Origin: Chiua virens
Taxonomy: Eukaryota; Basidiomycota; Agaricomycetes; Boletales; Boletaceae
Assembly (NCBI GenBank): GCA_019787685.1
Contig: JAHNUO010000014.1
Span: 682,001 to 746,000, forward strand
Length of the DNA: 64,000 nucleotides
Direction of reading: 5' to 3'
In this document: positions 44,303-57,400 of the stretch, piece after piece
How the letters are laid out: each line of letters opens with the position of its first letter
Position numbering within the stretch: the first letter of the stretch is position 1
The notes under the pieces: generated by a model
The model's input: the letters and a program-made list of their open reading frames with translations, nothing else
What the model was told of the DNA's origin: nothing
Databases searched by the model: none
Made by a program: the position numbers and the translations under genes

Positions 44303-45530
44303 TTAATCATAGAGTCCGTGTTGCGAACCGAGTCCATACGTCAAGTGATCTCGGACAGGATGTTCGGAGAGTATTTGAGCTGTAATGCATCGTACGATCA
44401 GTCGAGAGCGAACAAACGCCATCTCCCCCGCATAAACCATCGAGATGACATCGTCTAACAAATGTGCCTGGCCAACCGCCATCCCCATCGTCCCTTCCTG
44501 CGCCACGTGTGCGATATGCACATGAAAATGATCTGTATTACGAACACCGGCGTAACGATCAGTGTGTCAACCTCAGCCAATATCGCGGAGACACGTACAA
44601 TAAGACGGTTGGTAGTGAATATACATCCGTAACGCGCCTCTGGGTAGACCCTACTGTACCTTGACGACCCCATACGCCTGGTGGCGTATCTCCTCCAACA
44701 AGCCCACATAACTGTCCGATCCACCTCTGAGGTCGCGCAAGGAGCGGATGGTAGGACCACACACGATGGCGAGGAGGTAGAGCGACGAAATGGGACCACT
44801 GGGGTCCCACTTCATATCGGGGACAATGAGGAAAGGGTCTGTACCACAGAGGACATCGTCCACTTCGGCTTTGCCCTCCAGGACGTCACTGACCCTGTGA
44901 CGAGAAAGATTGTAAGCATCGCGACGCGATCCGTTGTCGCTGGGCCGTACCATTGCGTGCGCGGTGCAGGAAAGGCGTCGATGTATGGATTCACGATGTC
45001 GTGGTACAAGGGCCGATATTTCCGATACTAAGATGCGTTCCTGTCTCGTGTACTAGAGGTAGACATCGTAATGCGATCGCCAAAAGTCGGGTTACATGTG
45101 AGACTCAGAACAGTTTAGACGATGACAGAAAAGAAAAGTGAATACCTTCTGGATATGAACCTCCGCGGCGGGGAATATCACTCTGATCTGGACATCTGGC
45201 ATGTCCTCGTTGCGAGTGTGCGACCACGATTACTATGTGAACCGAAAGGAGTCACACATGTGACTTCGCATGCACGCGATCGCGAATTTGAGAATTGACA
45301 TACAATATTTATGTTGCCGATGAGTTTCGTGGACGTAAAGACTCTTCCCTTGGACAAGTGACCAGTGAACGCGATCGAGTTGAACGCAGTCCGTTCGATG
45401 CGATGCGAAGGATAACAGGAAGTCGCAATGGGATTCCAGCCTTAGTCAGATTCGGAGACACTGGCCACAGTTTCAACACCGCATCAACAAAGCCAAAACG
45501 AAAACGACAAATCCAATCGTAGCGGCGCTA
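44303..45530 (-). pseudogene. Scavenger mRNA-decapping enzyme (DcpS, HIT family), near full length but broken
   Basis: DcpS hydrolyses the cap left after 3' mRNA decay. Pieces appear in order on the minus strand. An N-terminal piece has TKAGIPLRLP and, in a shifted frame, RIERTAFNSIAFTGHLS and VFTSTKLIGN (45480-45300). IRVIFPAAEVHIQK lies near 45180. LYHDIVNPYIDAFPAPRTQW is followed by a GT-AG intron and then the VPDMKWDPSG box and SLYLLAIV. SLRDLRGGSDSYVGLL and EEIRHQAYGV follow. The HIT motif HFHVHIAHV lies near 44510. MAVGQAHLLDDVIS and GSQHGLYD end at the stop 44303-44305. At least one N-terminal frameshift and the missing start make it a probable pseudogene, though the catalytic half is well preserved. 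Confidence 0.8.
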
Positions 45531-46489
45531 TACGCGCCAGTCCCCGACTCCTACTAAGGTTGCATTGATGTATTTATCGTTACTAAGGCATGACCTTCAT
45601 GCCTTGGAGCATAAGCTGGTAGACGCGCGAGCCGTTCGGATCTTTCTGCCAGTGGCTCGGCTTGAGAGACCACCTATTTTGGATGACACAATCATATTCA
45701 TAAGGATGGTAGAGAACCAAAAAGTGAGAATGAATGTACAATTTCAAGATAACGACAACTTCGACAACATCTCCGTCCCGAACTTTAGTGTCGTACTCTC
45801 CGAGATGCACAAATACACCGTCGGTACCTTCAAGTGTGACAAATTGTGCTCATAAACGGACTCTGAGTAGCGCAGCCCACACGGTAACTCAACCATTTGC
45901 TTCTCTACACATGTTGCAATGGTCGACTGAGAATTTCGAAGTACATTCAAGTCATGCAAAAGTGAGCAATGCATGTATTGCGCAGAAGCAAAGTACTCGG
46001 GGCTTTTTGTCAAACACGCACTGGATGGCCCATGCACAATTTTCAGAGCAGAATCAATGAATATTACAACCAACAAATTCGATACTACTACAGTTGAAGC
46101 ATTGAAGGTGATGAGATTTCAAAGATGTTGCCAACCAATTAACAAAGTTTTCGGGGGTTTAAAAGACGGATAGATGGTCATAACATAGAGGATGGTCATA
46201 TGGGCCCTCCGGGGGGCAGGATGCCTCATTGAGTGAATGAGACACAATGCACGGTTCTTTGTTGATGAACCTGGTAGAGACATTGCTAAGAAAGCGGATG
46301 TAAAGAATAAAAATCACTACAGTCGAACCCATACTCTGTGAAAACCCATACATTTTTCCATTTCCCATGTCTGTTTGCAGGGATTTTGTGTCCATAACCC
46401 ATAACTCCGTCATAACCCATAATGTGTGTGAATAGGGTGCTTTATTGGGAATTTTTATATATAATATTTTTTTCCTTCTGTCCTGGGAT
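45531..46489. other. Gene-free stretch before the Helitron
   Basis: A plus-strand frame at 45565-45855 (contains RLERPPILDDTIIFIRMV) is coding-like but unknown. CCATAACCCATA words occur at 46393-46420, like those at 9505-9530. Confidence 0.3.
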
Positions 46490-47293
46490 GGTCAGCACGA
46501 CCCAAGAACATCCCAAGATTCTCGACATCATGGTCATGAAATCTATCGAGGTCCTAAATAAGGGTTTAACCAAGCTTTGCAATCAGACTCAGGACCGGAA
46601 AGCCAAGCTTGAGGCTCTGCTGAAAGCTGGACAACCTGTCTCGGAAGCTGACCAAGACTGGCTTGACGGTGATGGGAATCTGGTGGTCGAAATCTTGAAT
46701 GTCCTCTCGCACAGCTTTCCCTTCCCATTTCGTCTCTAATCCACGCAACTGAGCCGGTTGTGTTGGGCAGTTCTCACAACAGCTTGAACGATCCAATCGT
46801 TCAAGCTGAGAATGAACTGAATGAAGCCCTGGATAAACTAGAGGCGACCGGTGTTCTTCAACGTTCTAACCGAATGGATCTTGCGGAGCTTCTTAATCCG
46901 GCTGCGGAGGTGCACAATATCTTCGATGCAACGGATAAGGACATCTGTGATGCTGTCATGGAGGCGAAAGCAGCGCGGGAAGCAGATCATGATGGGACAA
47001 GTGACAAGGCAGCGGGCGGTGACGAAAATGATGTGCCGCGTCCCACACGCAATGAGGCATTTCAGGGATAGATGGCTTTCACGAAATGTATTCAAGATTT
47101 CGACGACCCAATCCTGAAAACGTTCAAGTCGATGGTGCCTATGGTTGGGAAGAGATCTCGAGATGCAGCATACTACAAAACAGACGAAGTGCACAGACTT
47201 CTTTCAGCCCGCATCCTAAGTTGCCGTAGTCTTGTATATACTTATCCTCTCGCACTAATGGAACAGAATGTACGTTACGGTGATGAATCATAG
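46490..47293 (+). CDS. Helitron-associated leader frames, unknown
   Basis: Frames 46490-46739, 46760-47071 and 47072-47293 follow head to tail. The first has LNKGLTKLCNQTQDRKAKLE and PVSEADQDWLDGDGN. The second has NELNEALDKLEATGVLQ and a charged tail. The third has CIQDFDDPILKTFKSM. They may be exons of one charged helical protein or decayed pieces. They lie directly upstream of the Helitron-type gene and could be its accessory gene. No known domain is recognised. Confidence 0.3.
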
Positions 47294-47341
47294 TTGATGT
47301 TTGTTTATCGCAGACTTACACACAGTGTCGACACAATCATC

Positions 47342-50300
47342 ATGATGCTCACTCCAGACGCTCTTCTCGCTATTTTTTCTCGATTAACGAAAGCAGAGAT
47401 ATGCGATGCAGTCCGTGGTTTGCCGATTAGAAATCAGGAGAAACGGACAAGGCAAAATCTGTTTGATGCTGTGCGAGAATACGGACCTGGCCATGATGCG
47501 TTGCAAGAAGCCCTCAGGCGCAAGCAACAGCATATCGAAAATGACAATCGAGAGGCTATTAAAAGGGCTAGGTTGGATCAACAAGATGAGTCTTTCGACG
47601 AATTGGAGGATTTTTTTATGGAAGATGTTGGAGATGATGTTCGAACGCGATGTATGAATGAATTTATCGATCGTACAGGTATTTTTCTCTTTGATTATAT
47701 TGAATGATAGATTAAATCGCGACAGGAAATTCTGCCTTACAGCAAACATATTGTGCTGTATGTGTAGGCGAGTTCTTCAAGCAAGACACTATCGAAATTA
47801 ATATGGCTCAATATTCGAATAAACATCTTCTTCAACCGCATACTCCATATGAGAAGCAAAAGATCATCCATGGCATGTTATTGTATGATCGGGCTCTTCG
47901 CTTCGTTGGAGACGAAGTCTTCGGTGATCTCTGTGGTACTTGCCATCACACTCTTCATATGGATAAAACACCGCCAGAAGCACTTGCAAACGATATGTGG
48001 CTCGGCGATGTTCCGGAAGAACTTTCATTACCGGAACGAATGCTGATCGCTCGTTATTATACGGCGGCATATATTGTTAAGCTCTATCCCAAAAAGCGAG
48101 GCGCATGTTCCTGGGATTCATCCATTCTTAATCGAGGTCTCCGTGGAAATGTCTCATCTTATCGACTGAATACACAAGACGTTATTGCCATGGTCGAAGG
48201 GCAGTATCTGCCTCCTCATCCGTCTACTTTGTCTGCGACTATAGGAGTAACCTTTGTTGGTCCCAAAAACGTTCCCGAGCGATCTATGCCATCTGTTTGA
48301 AAGGTTAATCGGAATCGGGTTAGAACGGCCTTACAATTTCTTCAACGGGCTGATCCTTTATATCATGACATTATCATATCCGAAAATCACTTACGCCTTC
48401 TTCCTGAAAACGGTGTCCCTGACGAGATCTCATCTGTCGCACAACATTCAGAGGATGTAGAAGCTCTTGAGAATGAACGTTCTGGATATTTCGAGGACTT
48501 TGAGGATATGCCGAATGATTCGCATGACGGTAAGATTAAATAGTCGAAATTTATGACTATTTTACAATAATGTTGTTTTTTTTGGTACAGACGAAGGGGA
48601 TGACAATCCCGTCACGAGCTGGCAATCACGAAGTCATGCCATTTTTTCTTGGCTGTTGATTTCCCCGCAGAAATCGACGAGATCAATATCCCTTATATTG
48701 TGCATCGATTCTTGCACTTCTAAAACCATGGAGAGTTTTAACAGATCTGAAATGTGACGATGAAACATTCGAATCAGCACATGATTGTTTCCTGTCAGCA
48801 GCACCAGCCAGTGTTTTACGAACCGTTGAAAACATTCAGTATTATTATCAATGTTCCGACAAAGCCGAAGAAAATCGCCATAACAATAGCTTGACGACTA
48901 CATGGGCGACGGTAAATCTTGAGCCTGGTGATCGGCTAGATGATATGGCTGAAGACTCTGACGATGAACAAAACGTAGATGAAAGGGAAGAAACGATTAC
49001 TGAAGAAGACATCAATCTTGCTATCCAAAACCAATTTTCAGCTCGCGAACAACTATATGCAAAAGTAGCGGTGAATATAGCAGAAGATGTTGGTTTCTTC
49101 GACGTACAACCAACTGAAGGGTCTGAATGCTCAAGACATAGCTTCGAGCGCGGAAACGAACAAAATCTACGGAAATATGAAGGGTGGAAATCCATAATCG
49201 ATTGCGGCAAGGAAAGGAATGACAAAGAGTCAATGTCAGTAGATGAAGGGGATGTGACAATGATGAACGTTACAGGCGACAAAGATGTAGATATGGACAC
49301 GAGCGTTGAAAAGGTTGACCCGGAGTCAAACACAGCAATGAATTTCCCACAAGGAAAATCCGTGTTAAATCTCGCGGCACAACTCAAGCCCAAACAACAA
49401 ATGGCGTTCACGATAATCCGAAACCATCTTTTATCGCATCTTCGTAGCGAATCCCCTAGGACAACTTCGAATGCTTCTCATAGGAGAGGGAGGCACTGGA
49501 AAAACTCATTTACTTGAGATGATATCTCGGATGTATGACGAATACGGTGTCAAGAACAAGTTCATGAAGACAGCGATGACAGGTATCGCAGCAAGCAACA
49601 TCGGAGGAAATACACTCCATTTTTGGGCAGGTATTCCTGTTTGTCGTCTCCGTGGAAACCGTTGGGCCACCCATCCATCCCCTGAGATTGCTTCTCGTTG
49701 TCGTCATCACATGGTCGACAAATACTTATTAGGAATTGACGAAATCAGCATGTTGACAACAGACGTGCTTTCCGACCTCTCCCAGGTTCTTTCTATTGTC
49801 TTAGTAAAACAAGATTCATCAGATATCATGGGAGCTCTTAGTTTCGTTTTAACAGGAGATTTTCATCAAATTCCCCCTGTCGGTACGTGAATCACCTCCA
49901 TTTATTAAAACACATACAAATTCATGTTTACCTAGCTCGTCTAAATCGTGCTCTCTTTATGACGAAGCAACCAAACAATAAATGCGATATCGGACGAGCA
50001 ATTTTTACCCAGATAGACACAGTGATCATTCTAGACGAACAAGTGCGTATCATTGATCCTGTCTGGATGAATATTCTCCATCGTGCTCGTGATGGTTCCT
50101 GTACGTCTGAAGATTTACAGGAACTCCGACGACTTGTACTCACAAACGACGAGTGTAACATACCGGATTTCTCTTCGTCACCTTGGAGAGACGCCACTCT
50201 CATTACCCCAAGAAACAGTGTACGTACGTTATGGAACTCTTTGTCGCTTTCAAAGCATTGTACGTACACTGGCAACCTTCTCTTTAAAGTCTCTGCCGAA

Positions 50301-50990
50301 GATTCCTTGTCGAAAGGGCAGTTGAGTATGTCCCAAAAGATGGTATCGCCCAAATGTCAGAAGAAGACCAGGAAGTCTACCGATGAAATGTGACGTCGCG
50401 CTGGGCATGAAAATCATGGTGACCGAGAACATATCCCCTTCTGCCAATCTCGCTAATGGTTCAATGCGCGAGATCACAGACATCCCCGAGAATCTATTCT
50501 GAATTATGAAGATGTTGGACCATATATTCAGCTCAAATCCCCCCCCCCCCCCCTGTCCATAATCATCAAAATGTCTGGTTCATCTAACCTCCCTGTTTTA
50601 CCATCCCTACATGAACATGAAGTTCCATTGGCCCCCATGACCCGTCACTTCTCGATCGGAAATAAACCACGTATGCAAGTTACTCGACGTCAACTTCCCA
50701 TCACACCTGCCTACGCTTTCACTGATTTCAAATCACAAGGACAGACGATTGAGAACACCATTGTCGATATAGGTAAAACCACAAGCTTCTCAATTTCACC
50801 CTTCAATGCATACGTTGCATTATCCCGGGCCCACGGTCGAGAACATACACGTTTACTTCGTGATTTTGAAACGAAACTGTTCACTCGACATCCCTGCGAA
50901 AGCCTAAGAGGAGAAGAAACACGTTTTCAGGCTTTAGCCAAGGCTACCGAAGACAGATACAATTCAGGTTTCTATGGACCGACACTGTAA
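47342..50990 (+). pseudogene. Helitron-type gene: DUF6570-like domain and Pif1 helicase, Rep domain deleted
   Basis: The N-terminus (47342) has PDALLAIFSRLTKAEICDAV. A GT-AG intron (about 47680-47768) joins to a DUF6570-like domain with LCGTCHHTLHMDKTPPEAL, MWLGDVPEEL, RGLRGNVSSY and an in-frame TGA at 48298-48300. The reading continues with KVNRNRVRTALQFLQRADPL. After an intron (48532-48591) the frame passes directly into the post-Rep linker (RRDQYPLYCASILALLKPW, about 48675). Roughly the whole HUH Rep nuclease is missing. The helicase has Walker A GEGGTGKT after a one-base shift near 49455, Walker B LGIDEISML, LTGDFHQIPPV, and the C-terminal AFTDFKSQGQTI and FNAYVALSRAHGRE to 50990. As it stands it cannot drive rolling-circle transposition. 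Confidence 0.85.
50539..50553 (+). repeat. C15 homopolymer inside the helicase relic
   Basis: Fifteen consecutive C lie between two conserved helicase blocks. The reading frame changes around it. Confidence 0.95.
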
Positions 50991-52261
50991 CATATATAGC
51001 TATTCACTCTTCCAAAATCGTACACGAAATCCATAATAAATGCTAATCGACTTCGCATTCATTCTGTTCCACACACACTTCAAATGATATTTTTCTCACT
51101 CATGTTTGCGAACAGAACACCTCTGAAACCTTACAAGTCTTCATCGCTTTCTGTATGCAGAATACGTGATGACAACCAGCTAGCCAGAGAGAACAAGGAC
51201 TGTGTCAGTTAAATCTCCCTCGACCATAAGATATTGATAACTTACCAATTCACCAAATGCACTCCAACAACGACATCATCCTCTTCCAACGTCAACACCT
51301 TCCCCACACCTTTGCACTGTGACGACCACTATCATTGATTTCCCGCCCGAAACTACATCCATGTCACTATGTCCTTCATGAATAACGCTCACCACAACAC
51401 TTTTGCCCCCCCCGAATTGCCGGAAAATCTTCCACTATTATCGACTCGTCCCCGACATGGAAATATATTCCCAGAGGATGTATCTCTGCTGTTTCGTCAT
51501 CAAACAATGGTTGCAACAACTGCACCATCACCAAATGATCTGTGGGATGAAAGTGGATGATGAGTCTGCAACGGCATATTCAGTTCCCGATAGAAAGTAG
51601 AGGCAATCGCCAAGCATTGCAGCTATTACAAAAAAGAGTGAATGAAATGTCAGAGCTCACCACCCCTATACGATGATTGATCGTTTGACGGATATGTACT
51701 CTTGTGGCATTGTTTTCGTGCGTGGGCAAAGAGCCTCTATACACCTTGATGTACATCTACCTTTCAATTTATATTCTTGTTGGGTCCGAAATAGTGAGTT
51801 CTGCCACCCGCAGTCGTGGTCGCATGCAATTCTGGTTTTCCCTGTTCAGTTCGGATATGGTTGGTCCAATGTCCGTTCGACGTAACTCTGCAACTTCCCA
51901 CCCTTTTCTTAAGATTCTCAAATATCCATTTCCTGACAATAGTGCAGTTAGGTGCATACAACTGTGGTTAGATGACGATTCAACCTCTCATAAGTCGAGC
52001 AACCCGAAGAAGAAACGCCCTGTGACTCTCGAAAAGTTCACTGAAAGCGTACCGGGGCCCAGTAAGAGACAAAAGAAATAAGACAAAAAGGGAAAAGGAA
52101 AAGCTATTGACGAGGAACAGGATAAGAATGAGAGAGACTCGGAACGAAATGACGATGTCGATAACGAAAATGGTCACTGATCCTTAACATATATTACTGT
52201 AATCTTATTCTTGCTTTCACCTGGCGAATGTCAATTTAAAGCAAGGTCAAACTACTATCAT
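50991..52261. other. Region after the Helitron, weak coding only
   Basis: A frame at 51704-52081 ends in a basic, nuclear-localisation-like tail (KKKRPVTLEKF, GPSKRQKK) and may be a gene end, but there is no domain. Frames near 51369-51600 are coding-like but unassigned. A Helitron 3' terminus may lie here; none was securely identified. Confidence 0.3.
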
Positions 52262-53321
52262 CACTGTGGATACTAGGACCGCCTATTTTCAGCGGAACAC
52301 TCAATGAAACATTGGATTCAGTGCGTTTTTCCACTGAAAGGGCACCCTGTTATTTTCAGCGATCCACTGAAGGCAAAATTTGCAGAAATTCAGCGAAAAA
52401 AGTCACTGAAATTTCATTGGTCCTGCCCGCTATCTGTGCTAATCTAGTCACCTCTACCCCCACGTTAGGACCAGTACCATGGCAGTACTGTGTTCATCTG
52501 GATCATTGAACTGAATCTCAGCAGAAATCACAATGAAGTTCAGATTTGTATATACTGAATACTAGTTACAAACCCGTGAAATCAACAGGATAGCAGGTGC
52601 CACAGTGAAGATACCAATTGCAGGTCAAAAGAATGGAATGGAAACCGTCATCTGAGTCGCGGCGTCTTTGTGCACGTCGACACATCATCCTGATCATTGC
52701 ATGGGGCCATTGGGAATGCTTGTGTGTTCGTGCACACCGACACGTCGATGTTCACATGTCGTACATGCTCAAGTTCATTGGCAGGTTGAAGTTGAAGGCC
52801 TTCGAGGAAATTTTTTATTTTCGTATAAGTACTGAAATATTGTACATATATTGCCAGGGTGCACTAGGTATCAATGGACTTGTAGTCTGGTGGTTGTACA
52901 TGGTAGCAGCGTGCAATGCATGTTGGGCGCAAAGTTCAAGTAAGTTGTGCGTTCGAGCCTCGCGGATGCAGTATTTTTTTTAGAACAGTTTTTTTGCCCC
53001 CGGAATGTAGTAGCTCATCGGCACGTCAATTTATGTAGCAGAATGGAGAGATCAGACAGAATTTGGGGGAGGAGAACATGTATTTCATGGGATACAGCCG
53101 TTAGATTCAGTGAAAATTTTAACTGAAGTGAAGGGAGTCAACCTCTGAATATGGGTGATAGTTCAGGGAAATTCAGTGGAAAAATCCATTGAACTTCAGA
53201 GTGGATTGGTGCCGCTTCAGCGGATTTCTTTCCAATGAAATTCATGTAAGTACCCTGTGAACCCCCAGTCAATATGCACTTAAACCGCCGCTGAAATTCA
53301 TTGAATCTACTACCCACAGTG
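52262..53321. mobile_element. Non-autonomous TIR transposon of 1,060 bp with TCAT target duplication
   Basis: The ends are imperfect 15-bp inverted repeats. CACTGTGGATACTAG at 52262-52276 pairs with the complement of 53307-53321 (CACTGTGGGTAGTAG), with two mismatches. TCAT occurs immediately outside both ends (52258-52261 and 53322-53325). Subterminal regions are crowded with TTCAGTG/CACTGAA, TTCAGCGG and TTCAATG words in both orientations, and TTTTTCCACTGAA occurs near both ends. No transposase frame is inside. It looks like a MITE-type element with a 4-bp target duplication; the family is unknown. Confidence 0.65.
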
Positions 53322-54461
53322 TCATGGGACCGGTAATGCAAAATTGGACCAGAAGTGCAAAGATTAGAGCTCCGACGGTAGTGGGAAGATGCGTCTGGTG
53401 GTACACTTTGGTTTCCTCGCCTATTCAACTCCGCTTGAAATTGTCACACTTTGGACAGCGGGAAAGGATTCGTAGGATGCCTATAGATTCACATCCATCG
53501 ACCCAACGTGCTCGGAAAATTGTATTTACAACGATGATATTATAAAGTATCTGTGAGGAATTCTTGTTATTTTTTGGAGCTGAATACAGTGATGCCCTGG
53601 CCATTCTTTGCTACAAAAGGTGATATGGAGGGATAGATATAAAGCCGAGCATCGATACCGCAATTTTCATTACCCTCAAAAAATACAGGATCCATGGGAC
53701 ATGCTAGGGCTATCTACTTGTACTACTCCGACTCTCTTCTCTTTGTTGTGTTGTGGACAGGAATTGATTTTGCACTTCTACTCCATTTTGCATAACCGGT
53801 ACAATGATAGTACTCGGGCATACTCAGTTTGGACAAAGTTAATTGTATTACAAGACAGCGAGTGGCTTGATTCGCAACTATAATTTATCACCAGGTTAAT
53901 CTACGGTCATGTAATTGTGTACTCAACAGACTAATCCGATAATGTAATGAGTAGCGTAGTAAGGGGAGAGGAAAAGAAACATTTTAGGACTTTCCTGGTC
54001 TTAAATAGTGCGCCGCGATTGTTGACACGTATTGACACCCAAAATCGCCACTCACTATTTAACCGACAGAGTTCCCACAGATGTTGCTTTCTTTCCACCC
54101 GCGTTCCTTCACCACTCCCTATTAGTAATAAGTGTCAATGTACCTAGCACAATTACTTGTGTACTTTACGGCAGGTGATTTAGTGATGGCCGTTACCGGT
54201 CCTAAACGTTGAACTCCCCATTGTCTAAATCAGTGCGCTGACCAAGTATTGTGGGCTGAAGACAGTCCACAATGGCCCATAATTGCCCGCTTTCGCGGTG
54301 TGGGCCGTGTGGTCCAAATTGGCAATCACTACAAAAGGCGAGACACGACCCATTGTGACCTTCTTTCCTTCCAACCACTAGAGCAGGTACGGTCTACTGT
54401 AGGAATGTAGCTAGCTGATAATTAAGTCTGTAGTGTTTCAATCATAGAAAGTAAATCGAAC
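53322..54461. other. Gene-free stretch upstream of the Spt5-like gene
   Basis: No domain is visible in the short frames. The last few hundred bases are the probable promoter of the Spt5-like gene. Confidence 0.35.
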
Positions 54462-57400
54462 ATGGAAATCCAATCGAACGTCAGTACGGCTACCAGTACG
54501 TATTTGGCGCAAACCTAAGAAATCGTACTGATTCATCACTTCCCTAGGTCATAGCCTGTTAGATGACCCGAATGCCTGGGCCGTCGTGCGGGAATGGGCG
54601 TCTGACACCATCGACTTCCCCACATTCAACCGCAAAATGCAAAGTTTCGGGGACAGATACGTCCCATCGGACTGGAGTACCATTTGTACTCGCGTTTTCG
54701 ACCTCTCAGAAGATGGCAATGTAATTGCAGCTGTTGCCTACGTAGAAGATGAAATGAAATCTCGCAGAGTCGTCACAGTCAAGGGCAAGCGCAAGGCTGA
54801 AAGCACCGTTCACCGTCCAAGAGACAGAAAACGGGCTCGAAGAGCGGTGCGTTTCTCATTTAGACTGAAATATTCTTCAGCTCATGGGAATCTCGTAGGT
54901 CAATTCTTTCCTGGACGTAGAAGCGCGGGTGGACGATGGGGAGGAGAGCTCAGGTGCAGAAGGGGAAGACGATGGTGAGTCCAGGCAGTTCTTGCGAAAT
55001 ACTCTTAACTGATTCGCCCAGATGACTTCATCATATCAGAGGAGGACACTGAGACGACGTCGCATCGGGGTACTGTCGCACAACCATATGTTTACCCGGC
55101 CTCGGAGCGTGCTGGGCCTTCCACCTATCTCTCGGCCATCGACAATATTTCAAAACGTTTTCTGCCGTCCGCTCTCGATAGTTTCGATGACAACGAACAT
55201 AACCGGCAACTTGATCATTACACCGGTCATGACAGTCTCGAAGAAGATGACGAGCTGGAAGAACAGTCGGAAGACCGCCAAGTTTTGGACCCTTCTGAAA
55301 TTTGGAATTCCATTCGTGACTGGATTCTTGAGACTCAAGATTATCATACGCTAGTGGAATCAATCGACTACCAATACGACTCCAACCCGAAGATTCAGTA
55401 TTGGGAGGACTTTGTATCCAAACTCGCTCTCTTCGAGAACTTCGACAAGCGAGAAGAATACTTCAAGTCAATATCGCTTGCAGACCACCTTCATCGACTT
55501 GCCGACTATCAGCAGGTCTCGACGACAAAAGACACACCTCAAACGCCTCGTGTCCCCCTTGCCACTCCGGGTGTTGAAGAAATACCAAGAGTGTTCTCGG
55601 TCAAGATTGTTCCACGTAAGTTTGTCCTCGATAACCGAGAGATTAACTCATTTCTTTGCAAGGTTCTTCGGTTGCATACATCGTGGATGCCTGGAAGAGT
55701 ATAGGGTTGGATGCCAAGGTCGACAAGTATCTTCCGGAGCGCGCAACAGTGTGCGCCCCTTACCCGAATGTTTTCCTTCGTTCGGTGCCGCCATCACATC
55801 AGTCCTGCATCCGGGGCTGGTCATTGATTCCAGTGGAGGATCGAATTCCCAGCTATCTACTTGGACGACCAACACCGGTATTACCTGCGTGGTATACCGT
55901 CTCGAAGCGCGGCATATACAAGGGGGATATCGCATACGCCTTGAACTTGGACTCCGACACCAAGGAGTTACACATCCTCGTAGTCCCACGAAGACTGAAG
56001 CCGAAGAAACGTCCTACCAAGGAGAAAACGCTCGCTCAATGTACTCAAGGCCGCCGCCTCTTCTCTCCCGATGAGCATTGTGGCGAACCCCGACTGTCAC
56101 GTTATGGTCTATCTTGTTATCAACACAAGACACAAATTTTCGTCGCCGGTCTTTTACTGATGAGAGTGAATCTCAGCCAAATTGACCCCCTCTCCGCCCC
56201 TTCGCCGCAGCAGATCGCCATTCACGTGGCTTCAATGGTGAATCCCTCCTTCATGAAGACCACATACCAGAAGTACAATCAAATCTTTTGGAAGCCTGGC
56301 GATCGGGTCGCAATCTCTGACTCCACACACCTTGGAAAGCACGGCAATATAGTTATTATCGACCGGGAGACCGAATCGGCCATAGTTGTCCTATCCGAGG
56401 GACCAGAACATCCCATCTCCCTTTCCTCACTCTCTCGGCTGTACCACGTCGGGGATGGAGTCAGGGTTATTGAGGACCCCTTCAGTGACCATCGAAGCCC
56501 ATGTCACAACTTCATCGGGCGATTTGGTTTTATCTCGCGTATTGACTGCGAGACAGGCGAGGTTACCATTATCAAAGAGGGTGTCGAAGTAAGAATTCTC
56601 CGTTCTGCGAGATGCTCGCTCATCAACTCGCTATAGTTTCAAGTTTCTCAGCATCTTCTTGAATCCTACTCACCGGATCAGCGGGTCTGGGCTCCATTGG
56701 GGGTCCTTAACCCCTCCACCAAAAGTCGCGCTGAGCAGGTTGAGATTGGTGACACGGTGGAGGTGCGAAGTGGCTCTCATACCAGCGCAACGGGATGTGT
56801 ATTCTCCTTGGAACGACCTGCTGGCACACTGACTTTTGTTTCGAACAATCAAGAGGTTTACCAAGTTCCGATAAGCTCGGTATCATTCACTCCTGACCGC
56901 AGTGCTCTCCGATTCAGTCCCGAACGTGGCTATGACGTGAGACAAGGCGACATTGTTTCGGTGGTCAGAGGGGACTACTGGGGTACGAAGGGTACTGTCA
57001 CCAAAGTTTGTCTAGAGAGTAAGGTTCTGGAGATCGCTCCAAAAGGGGTCCCAGGGGTGAGTAACACGCATGTTGCAGCAGTGAGCATAGTAGCTTACTC
57101 ACAATCCATCAGCCCGCTCTCCAAGTACCTATTACCTACTGCGCGCATGTTTCCGCCCCCCGTGATCGTAACGAAAATCAATGTCACCTCGCGAAAGAGG
57201 TGCTAATTATCAATGGTGAGCGTCGCGGGTGGCGAGGGACGCTGAGGGCTTTGATGGAAGATAAGTGCACTGTGGCGCTAGGGGCCACCACCTGGTATAC
57301 TTGCTCCACAGAGCACGTCGTCGTCCGGTGAGTCCGAGAATAACATGATTCCGTTGCCTTCTCCATTCTGATCGATTTCAGTGGTTCTGCAACGAGGCTC

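Noticed and set aside
56589..56636. TAG at 56634-56636 as a nonsense mutation in the Spt5-like gene
   Set aside because: The stop lies at the end of a 48-bp segment starting GTAAGA and ending CTATAG. Removing it as an intron keeps phase and gives a continuous KOW-linker sequence.
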